A DNA stretch of 7,168 nucleotides from an uncultured bacterium. GTDB taxonomy: Bacteria > Eisenbacteria > RBG-16-71-46 > CAIMUX01. Below the pieces are notes generated by a model. It ran no database searches and was not told the DNA's origin. It worked only from the letters and a program-made list of their open reading frames with translations. The position numbers and the translations under genes are program-made. How positions within the stretch are numbered: position 1 is the stretch's first letter; each line of letters opens with the position of its first letter. Shown piece by piece: positions 1-4,473 of the stretch. The stretch covers positions 1 through 7,168 of the forward strand of contig CAMPIC010000137.1 of assembly GCA_946886185.1 (NCBI GenBank), read 5' to 3'.

Positions 1-971
1 GAATGGGCGCGCGCTGCAAGCACGACCCCACCCAGCAAAACTGCGGAAATCACGATCGAGAGGATCAGGTTGAAGCGAAGATTGGCGCGCGCCCATTCCG
101 CGGGCGAGTCGCCGATCCGCAGGAGCGTGAGCGTCCAGTCGGTGAACACGAAATCGAGATTCATCGAGCTGACCACCGGCGCCTCGCGCGTGCCCAAGAC
201 CCGCGCGGGATCGGCCTCGTTCGGGCCGGGAAGCTGCGCTTGCGCGGCGAAGCGATCCTCGTCGCAGCCTCGGAAAACGATGCGTCCGTCAGGATCGCTC
301 ACCACGAGACAGAACGCTCCGGCGGTCTCGCTCGGCAGGACGCGCGCTGCTACTGCCTGCACCAGGGATGTCTCGAGGTAGTCGACGTCGAGGATCATCC
401 CGGCCGCGCCCACCAGCTGGTAGGAACCGTCCACGATGGGACGGAAGACGATGCGGTTCTTCGGATCGCGCTCGTCCACGCGCAGTCCCGCCTGCGAGAT
501 CGGCACGCCGCGGATTCCCATGAGCTGCCAGGTGCTGCAGGCCACGATGATCGCCATCGTTTCGTCGGATGCGAGCGGACTGAGCAGGCGTCCCTGCTCG
601 TGGTCGTAGATGAGAAGGTTCCCGTAGGGATCGCGCGTGTAGTCCACCAAAAAGAGCTGGCGGATCCCCGGCTCCGGTTCCGCGCTCCAGAGCGAAGCGA
701 CCTCATCGGTCCGCTTTTCGACGAAGTACTCCGACGGGACCTCGAGCAGGCGTTCCGCCGCGCCGCGGTAGAACTGTTCCACCTCCTGGGAGACGGCGTC
801 GAGATAGCCATGAAGCGTGGCGCGATAGGCAAATGCGGAGACGCGCTCCACGTGGCGGAGCCAGTTGTATTGGAAGACGAGGAGGATGAGAAGCGAACCG
901 ACGACCATGAGGAGGCCCACGGCGAGTGCCGATGGCGTGCCGAGCGTCCGCTTGATTCGGGAAGTGATCAT
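1..971 (-). CDS. Membrane sensor protein, probable histidine kinase N-terminal part (truncated by window edge)
   Basis: The minus-strand reading frame is open from an ATG at 971-969 to the window edge, giving 323 residues with no stop. Residues 1-13 are basic (MITSRIKR). A transmembrane helix spans about 14-34 and is followed by QYNWL (34-38) and an amphipathic helix. An extracytoplasmic domain covers about 40-298, and a second transmembrane helix about 302-320. The juxtamembrane QYxWL followed by a helix, and the sensor stretch GMILDVDYLE (191-200), resemble sensor histidine kinases whose HAMP or HisKA and ATPase parts follow the second helix. Those parts would lie beyond position 1, so the kinase assignment is inference. 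An in-frame upstream ATG at 1013-1011 would add 14 residues. The chosen start has AAGGAG only 3 nt upstream, which is tight. Alternatives are a chemoreceptor or a diguanylate cyclase with a similar sensor. The gene is divergent from the PDZ gene at 1347. Confidence 0.75.
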   Translation of the reverse strand, partial: MITSRIKRTLGTPSALAVGLLMVVGSLLILLVFQYNWLRHVERVSAFAYRATLHGYLDAVSQEVEQFYRGAAERLLEVPSEYFVEKRTDEVASLWSAEPEPGIRQLFLVDYTRDPYGNLLIYDHEQGRLLSPLASDETMAIIVACSTWQLMGIRGVPISQAGLRVDERDPKNRIVFRPIVDGSYQLVGAAGMILDVDYLETSLVQAVAARVLPSETAGAFCLVVSDPDGRIVFRGCDEDRFAAQAQLPGPNEADPARVLGTREAPVVSSMNLDFVFTDWTLTLLRIGDSPAEWARANLRFNLILSIVISAVLLGGVVLAARAH

Positions 972-974
972 CGG

Positions 975-980
975 CTCCTT
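975..980 (-). promoter_or_regulatory. Candidate ribosome binding site for the sensor gene
   Basis: AAGGAG is read on the minus strand, only 3 nt before the ATG at 971. The spacing is shorter than usual, which leaves open the upstream in-frame ATG at 1013. That upstream start has only AAAGG, 13 nt before it. Confidence 0.45.
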
Positions 981-1119
981 GCCAAACCTCTTGCTGGCGA
1001 TCTTATCGCACATCAGCCGGGCGGAACCTTTGCTCGTCGCATGGCGAAGAGGGTGGCGCTCGCTGGGAGTCGTCCGGGCGACGGGTGCCGCGCTGTCGGC
1101 CAAAGCCCATCCGGGACAT

Positions 1120-1160
1120 TGCACGGCCTGGAGGGGCGGCGTTTGCAAGTCGGATGCATC
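1120..1160. repeat. Imperfect direct repeat, copy 1
   Basis: The core at 1127-1160 starts CCTGGAGGGGCGGCGTTTG and ends GGATGCATC. It matches copy 2 (core 1199-1231) at 30 of 34 aligned positions: one single-base gap and three transitions (G/A, C/T, G/A). A looser match extends left through TGCA and GGCCTGG. The copy ends in the palindrome GATGCATC. The period between copies is about 72 bp. Confidence 0.8.
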
Positions 1161-1170
1161 GCATCGGGCC

Positions 1171-1196
1171 GCAGGTGCCATGAACCGCACCAGTGC
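1171..1196. repeat. Short hairpin between the direct repeats
   Basis: GGTGC (1174-1178) pairs with GCACC (1187-1191) across an 8-nt loop. GCA (1171-1173) can pair with TGC (1194-1196) if two bases bulge. The structure is modest and could be chance in GC-rich DNA. It is listed because it sits exactly between the two repeat copies. Confidence 0.3.
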
Positions 1197-1231
1197 AGCC
1201 TGGAGGGCGGCGTTTACAAGTTGGATACATC
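1194..1231. repeat. Imperfect direct repeat, copy 2
   Basis: The core at 1199-1231 starts CCTGGAGGGCGGCGTTTAC and ends GGATACATC. It is the second copy of the element at 1120-1160. Here the terminal palindrome of copy 1 is broken (GATACATC). The copy lies about 115 bp upstream of the PDZ gene start and about 225 bp from the sensor start. Paired protein-binding sites or a duplicated remnant are both possible. Confidence 0.8.
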
Positions 1232-1260
1232 TTTGACGGCGTTTTTACCGCGTCTTTGCG

Positions 1261-1306
1261 CGCCCCCGTACTACCATCGTGTCACGCGATCGACCGGCCG
1301 GGGGCG
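1261..1306. repeat. Nested inverted repeat upstream of the PDZ gene
   Basis: CGCCCCCG (1261-1268) is the exact reverse complement of CGGGGGCG (1299-1306). Inside the arms, ATCGTG (1276-1281) pairs with CGCGAT (1285-1290), with one G-T wobble, over the 3-nt loop TCA. There is no T-run after it, so it is not an intrinsic terminator. It ends 40 bp before the PDZ start codon and could be a leader-RNA fold or an operator. Confidence 0.5.
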
Positions 1307-1332
1307 TCGCAGCCGGACAACCTCTCGAAATC

Positions 1333-1338
1333 AGGGAG
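1333..1338 (+). promoter_or_regulatory. Ribosome binding site for the PDZ gene
   Basis: AGGGAG lies 8 nt before the ATG at 1347. It fixes this start against the much longer frame open upstream. The protein beginning here also opens with a clean signal peptide. Confidence 0.75.
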
Positions 1339-1346
1339 CTCTCACC

Positions 1347-1835
1347 ATGCGGAATCGTTTGCTCATGATCAGCATGGCGCTCTTGGCCTCCACCACCGTC
1401 GCGTGGGCCGGGGAAGGCAAGTGCACCGCGAACACCCAGGAATGTCTGGACTACATGGCGACCAGGATGAAGGACTCGGGATGGATCGGCATCGAGATGA
1501 ATATCGACGAGGCCGGAGTCATGGAAATCTTGAAGGTGGTTCCCGGAAGCCCCGCCGAAACCGGGGGGATGAAGCCGGGAGACTTTCTGGTCGCGATGAA
1601 TGGCGTGGAATTCAACGACGGAAATGAGGAAGCGCTGAAGAAGATGCGCGCCGAATCCAAGCCCGGTCATTCGGTCAAGTACACCGTGACGCGCGCGGGA
1701 GAGAAGCACGAGCTGAGCCTCACGCTGGCGGCGATGCCCGCGGACGTGCTCGCGCGCTACATCGGCCAGCACATGTTGGAGCATGCTTCCACCGAGATGT
1801 CGAAGGAGAACGCGGAGCACGCGCCGGGAAGCTGA
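1347..1835 (+). CDS. Exported single-PDZ-domain protein
   Basis: This gene encodes 162 residues. Residues 1-21 form a Sec signal peptide: a basic MRNR start, a hydrophobic core and an AWA cleavage motif before Gly22. The mature protein starts with two cysteines, C26 and C33, which could form a small disulfide loop. A single PDZ domain then covers about 45-128. It has GWIGIEM (45-51) as the carboxylate-binding-loop region, VVPGSPAETGGMKPGDFLVAMNG (64-86, in pieces VVPGSPAE and KPGDFLVAMNG) as the signature of HtrA/Ctp-type PDZ domains, and a final strand pair ending near 128. The tail (129-162) is charged and probably helical. There is no protease domain, so it is likely a periplasmic peptide- or C-terminus-binding adaptor; its partner is unknown. 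The gene stands alone, with a divergent sensor gene on one side and a terminator about 150 bp after its stop. Confidence 0.88.
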   Translation: MRNRLLMISMALLASTTVAWAGEGKCTANTQECLDYMATRMKDSGWIGIEMNIDEAGVMEILKVVPGSPAETGGMKPGDFLVAMNGVEFNDGNEEALKKMRAESKPGHSVKYTVTRAGEKHELSLTLAAMPADVLARYIGQHMLEHASTEMSKENAEHAPGS

Positions 1836-1985
1836 TCGGGTAGATCGTCCATCTTGCCAGCGCATCGGGGCGCGGGCGAGGAAGACGAGAAGCATCACGT
1901 TGCGACTGTCGGCTCAGGTCACGGCTCGGACGATAAATCCCGGCGCGTACCGAGCATGGGATCCCTGTCGGGAGTCGCACGATCG
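1836..1985. other. Untranslated stretch between PDZ stop and terminator
   Basis: This is about 150 bp between the PDZ stop and its terminator. I see no start with a ribosome binding site and no protein-like frame here. It would be the 3' untranslated end of the PDZ transcript, an unusually long one. GGGATCCC and other short palindromes occur but nothing organised. Confidence 0.5.
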
Positions 1986-2033
1986 CATCGGGTCGATCTC
2001 TTCTGCGGAAGGATCGGCCCGATGTCGTTTTTT
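1986..2033 (+). terminator. Strong intrinsic terminator after the PDZ gene
   Basis: CATCGGGTCGATC (1986-1998) pairs with GATCGGCCCGATG (2012-2024), giving 13 base pairs with one T-G wobble. After one unpaired base, CTTC (2000-2003) pairs with GAAG (2008-2011) over the loop TGCG. Three bases later comes a run of six T (2028-2033). The T-run lies on the plus side, so it ends transcripts from the PDZ gene. On the minus strand the hairpin is not followed by a T-run, so it is a poorer terminator for cinA, which stops at 2040. Confidence 0.85.
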
Positions 2034-2039
2034 GGTCAC

Positions 2040-3308
2040 TCACCGAAGGAGCTGGCGGCGGAGCTGGTCGAGGGCGATGCGGGCGGTGCTGAGACGGATC
2101 GCGGAGCGGTCGCCGAAGAGCGAGAGGCGGCGCGACCAGATGGAGCCTCGTCCGGCGATGGCCAGATTGACGGTGCCGACCGGTTTTTCGGGCGTGCCCC
2201 CGCCCGGGCCCGCGATGCCGGTGACTCCGATTCCCCAGTCGCACTGAAAACGCGCGCGCACTCCTTCGGCCATCGCGCGCGCGGTCTCGTCGCTCACGGC
2301 CCCATGCTGCAAGATCGTGGCGGCAGGAACTCCGAGCAGCTCGGACTTCGACTCGTTCGAATAGGTCACATAGCCACCGAGATAGTACGCGGACGAGCCG
2401 GGCACGTCGGTGAGCATCGCCGCGATCAAGCCGCCGGTGCACGATTCCGCCGTGGCGACCGACGAGCCGGCTTTCATCAGGGCGCCTCCGAGCACGCCCG
2501 CGATCTCGTCCTCGTCCTTTCCGAAGATCGCCTCGCCCAGAAGCTGCTCGAGATCCTCTTCGACTCGATCGAGACGATCTCTCGCTTCGGCCGGTTCGAT
2601 CGGCGTGGTGTCGGTCCCGCGCACGGCCAACTTGATGTGGACCTCGGCGGCTTGCGCCCGGTACCCGAAGACGACCCGCGCGGCGTGCGCGTCCCGGACC
2701 GATTGAATCATGTCCTCGAGCCGGCTCTCTCCGAACCCGATCAACTTGAGCGTGCGGCGGTGCACGATCGGAGCGCCGCGATCGAGGCGCGCGCGCAGGA
2801 TGTTCTCCGCGAGCCAGCGCACCTCGCCCGGCACTCCGGGCAGCACATACACGTCCGCGCCCAGCAGCGGCGCGCGGAACGCGGGCGCCGTGCCCGCCTC
2901 GTTGAGCAGCACCTCGCCGACCGCGGGCACGCGCGCCTGGCGCTCGTTGTTGGGGGTCATGGGCGTGCCGCGCTTCTCGAAACGAAGTCTGATGCGATCG
3001 AGGGTGGGCTGGTGGAGAACGAGCGGACAACCCAGGGCGCGTCCCAACCCTTCGAGGGTGAGATCGTCCTCCGTCGGTCCCAGGCCTCCCGAGGAGATCA
3101 CCAGGGATGCCCGCCGCGCCGCCTCCTGGATCGCTTCGGCGATCGCGGGCACCGAGTCGGGAACGGTGGAGTGGCGGGTCACGATCCAGCCCCACCTCTC
3201 GAGGAGCCCATCGAGGTAAGAGGAGTTGGTGTCGACCGTCTCCCCGGAGAGGAGCTCATCTCCGATCGTCACGATCTCGGCCACGCGATCGATGGGATTC
3301 AAGCTCAT
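2040..3308 (-). CDS. cinA: CinA family protein: N-terminal molybdopterin-binding-like domain plus C-terminal NMN amidohydrolase (PncC) domain
   Basis: The gene encodes 422 residues, the usual length for full two-domain CinA. The N-terminal MoaB/MogA-like fold (about 9-175) carries IGDELLSG (15-22), DTNSSYL (26-32), SSGGLGPTEDD (72-82), PNNERQ (119-124) and LPGVPGE (156-162). In studied homologues this domain hydrolyses ADP-ribose-type nucleotides. A middle domain (about 180-260) contains a QAAEVHIKL strand. The C-terminal amidohydrolase domain (about 265-420) has AESCTGG (287-293) with the catalytic-type Ser-Cys-Thr, YVTYSNESK (313-321), GAVSDETA (336-343) and GVTGIAGPGGGT (361-372). In that family it deamidates nicotinamide mononucleotide to nicotinic acid mononucleotide in pyridine-nucleotide salvage. 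All key motifs are intact. Upstream sequence offers only a G-rich GGGGG, 4 nt before the ATG. No recA or pgsA is adjacent. The enzyme is cytoplasmic. Confidence 0.96.
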   Translation of the reverse strand: MSLNPIDRVAEIVTIGDELLSGETVDTNSSYLDGLLERWGWIVTRHSTVPDSVPAIAEAIQEAARRASLVISSGGLGPTEDDLTLEGLGRALGCPLVLHQPTLDRIRLRFEKRGTPMTPNNERQARVPAVGEVLLNEAGTAPAFRAPLLGADVYVLPGVPGEVRWLAENILRARLDRGAPIVHRRTLKLIGFGESRLEDMIQSVRDAHAARVVFGYRAQAAEVHIKLAVRGTDTTPIEPAEARDRLDRVEEDLEQLLGEAIFGKDEDEIAGVLGGALMKAGSSVATAESCTGGLIAAMLTDVPGSSAYYLGGYVTYSNESKSELLGVPAATILQHGAVSDETARAMAEGVRARFQCDWGIGVTGIAGPGGGTPEKPVGTVNLAIAGRGSIWSRRLSLFGDRSAIRLSTARIALDQLRRQLLR

Positions 3309-3378
3309 TGCGCCCCCGGGAGCGGATGGTGTGCACGGCGGACAGTTCTGGGTGCCCCGCGATCTTGCGGATGCGGGC
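3309..3378. other. Short spacer between the unrecognised gene and cinA
   Basis: This 70-bp gap separates two genes in the same direction. It has only a 4-bp CCGC/GCGG hairpin and no T-run, so nothing would stop read-through. That supports cotranscription of the upstream gene with cinA, although a separate weak promoter cannot be excluded. Confidence 0.5.
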
Positions 3379-4176
3379 TCATCGGGCGCCCGGAATGTGC
3401 TGGAGCAGCGCTGGTTCCTGGTCGTGCGACTGCCCGAGGCTACGGTTCTGATCGGCGCGTGCGCGCAATCCCAGAGAGATCGGGTCGAGAGCCGGAGAGA
3501 ACGGAGCGAAACGGCCGGTCACGCGATCGAACATCATGTGGAGCGGAGCCTGCGCTCCCTGGCGCTGCAGCAGCACCGGCTCGGGAGGCCGGATGTTCCT
3601 CGCGGCGATCGCGGAGGCGAGATCCTCGAGGGCGCTGTTTCTCGTGTGGGCGTTGCCTCCGGAGAGATACGCCTTCATTTCTTCGCCTACCCAATCGCCG
3701 GGGAGGCGCTCCGTCATCGCGGCGACCACCTTTTCCAGCGCGTCGTCGGGATCGGAGCGCTCGAGCAGATGCACGCCTCCCGTCACGCGGGTCGTTTGGT
3801 GATGGATCAAGAGCGCGATCGAGGAGTCCATGTGCTGGAACGTGACATGGCGGTATCGGACCAGATCCGCAATCGCCGCATACTCGCCGCCGAAGAGATC
3901 CACCACCGACGATTGGATCGCGGGGAGCGCGACGTTCCACAGCGCTTGCATGTGCTCGCGTAGCCCCGAAGGGTACGGATAGAGATCGTCCCACGCCGAG
4001 AGGAGGGGAAGGATCGACCCCACGATCCGCACGCGATCGAACTCTCCCACCGCGCGGGCGCGATCGAGCAGCCCGGCGATGGTTTCGAGCCGAACCCGTT
4101 CCACTTCCGGAGCGTCCGCGATCCCCGCCACCGTTTCCCGCCACTGCGGACCGGTCGGTATGCGAGTCCAGTGCAT
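3379..4176 (-). CDS. Unrecognised soluble protein upstream of cinA
   Basis: From the ATG at 4176 the gene encodes 265 residues. I do not recognise the family. The composition is protein-like (many aliphatic, Glu, Asp and aromatic residues), unlike the Arg-rich frames overlapping it. There is no signal peptide or transmembrane segment. Residues 10-160 look largely helical, with notable stretches WDDLYPYP (62-69), RYRHVTFQHMDSS (107-119) and IHHQTTR (124-130). The last of these carry clustered histidines H110, H115, H125 and H126. The tail after about 195 is Pro/Gln-rich and probably less ordered. The start at 4176 is favoured by GGAG 8 nt upstream. The frame stays open to ATGs at 4299 and 4335, and the 4230-4335 part also keeps G/C-rich third positions, so the protein could be 306 or 318 residues. 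It sits 70 bp upstream of cinA on the same strand and is divergent from the transporter operon. No function is proposed. Confidence 0.7.
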   Translation of the reverse strand: MHWTRIPTGPQWRETVAGIADAPEVERVRLETIAGLLDRARAVGEFDRVRIVGSILPLLSAWDDLYPYPSGLREHMQALWNVALPAIQSSVVDLFGGEYAAIADLVRYRHVTFQHMDSSIALLIHHQTTRVTGGVHLLERSDPDDALEKVVAAMTERLPGDWVGEEMKAYLSGGNAHTRNSALEDLASAIAARNIRPPEPVLLQRQGAQAPLHMMFDRVTGRFAPFSPALDPISLGLRARADQNRSLGQSHDQEPALLQHIPGAR

Positions 4177-4179
4177 CGT

Positions 4180-4188
4180 CCCCTCTCC
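4180..4188 (-). promoter_or_regulatory. Ribosome binding site favouring the 4176 start
   Basis: On the minus strand, GGAGAGGGG ends 3 nt before the ATG at 4176, with its GGAG core 8 nt away. The alternative ATG at 4335 has no purine-rich site; the one at 4299 has only AGGG 8 nt upstream. Confidence 0.6.
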
Positions 4189-4463
4189 AACTCTCCGAAA
4201 GCTCGTTCGCCTCACCGCAGATGGAATTTCGGGGTTGCCCCACGCCGAGAGCCGACTCGTGTTCCCGAACGGGTCCTCGATCTCGACGGACGGGCGCATT
4301 TCGAGTACCCTGGCCAGGTTGGCCGGGAACGTCATAGCTCATGGATGGACGGGCCCGCGCGTTGCCGGCCGCGATCCGCCATCCGAATGAATACGCATGC
4401 GCCCAGCCCGACTCGCTTCCACGGGTCGGACGTTCCATTCGTGAATTCGAAGACACTACGCGC

Positions 4464-4467
4464 GAGG
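4464..4467 (+). promoter_or_regulatory. Ribosome binding site for the binding-protein gene
   Basis: GAGG lies 6 nt before the ATG at 4474. Together with the signal peptide that starts there, it sets this start over in-frame ATGs further upstream. Confidence 0.65.
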
Positions 4468-4473
4468 ATCATC

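Larger units (their letters stand above)
972..1346. other. Divergent intergenic region between sensor and PDZ genes
   Basis: About 375 bp separate the two divergent starts. Short arginine- or proline-rich frames cross it, but none has a convincing start and composition, so I see no gene here. It contains the direct repeat pair at 1120-1231, a small hairpin between the repeats, and a nested inverted repeat at 1261-1306. Promoters for both genes must lie here or in the 3' part of this stretch. I could not pick a convincing sigma-70 -35/-10 pair on either strand. Confidence 0.7.
4177..4473. other. Divergent region between unrecognised gene and transporter operon
   Basis: About 297 bp lie between the preferred starts. 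The left part (to 4335) may be the 5' end of the minus-strand gene if an earlier start is used. The remainder must hold the promoter of the transporter operon. I see only short palindromes (a GAATTC core within TTCG/CGAA near 4440-4453, and CCGAC/GTCGG near 4410-4431) and no convincing -35/-10 pair. An ATG at 4387 in frame with the binding protein exists but lacks a ribosome site and would bury the signal peptide. Confidence 0.5.

Noticed and set aside
1003..1230. 75-codon minus-strand frame over the direct repeats
   Set aside because: Its repeated peptide motif merely reflects the DNA repeats. There is no ribosome site and the composition is Cys/Arg/Pro-rich without a plausible fold.
1120..1231. 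Direct repeats as a CRISPR array
   Set aside because: There are only two copies, they are imperfect, and no third copy follows at a similar spacing. No cas-like gene is visible.
1233..1274. Promoter built from TTGACG (1233) or TTTACC (1244) and TACTAC (1269)
   Set aside because: The spacings are 30 and 19 bp and the -10 match is only three of six, so it is not supportable.
3..1346. Long plus-strand open frame continuous with the PDZ gene
   Set aside because: The upstream 448 codons are antisense to the sensor gene and the intergenic region, with Arg/His/Asp-rich unstructured composition. The real gene starts at 1347 with a ribosome site and signal peptide.
1245..1898. Minus-strand frame across the PDZ gene
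   Set aside because: It is antisense to a clear signal-peptide PDZ gene and has His/Arg/Gly-rich composition; it would also read through the intergenic structures.
1854..3845. 663-codon plus-strand frame antisense to cinA
   Set aside because: It lies opposite an unmistakable cinA and the downstream part of the next gene. It is Arg/Gly/Ala-rich with no recognisable domain, a typical mirror frame of high-GC coding DNA.
3440..4456. 338-codon minus-strand frame overlapping the unrecognised gene
   Set aside because: It is very rich in Arg, Gly and Ser with no hydrophobic core pattern. The other minus frame (3379-4176) has protein-like composition and a ribosome site.
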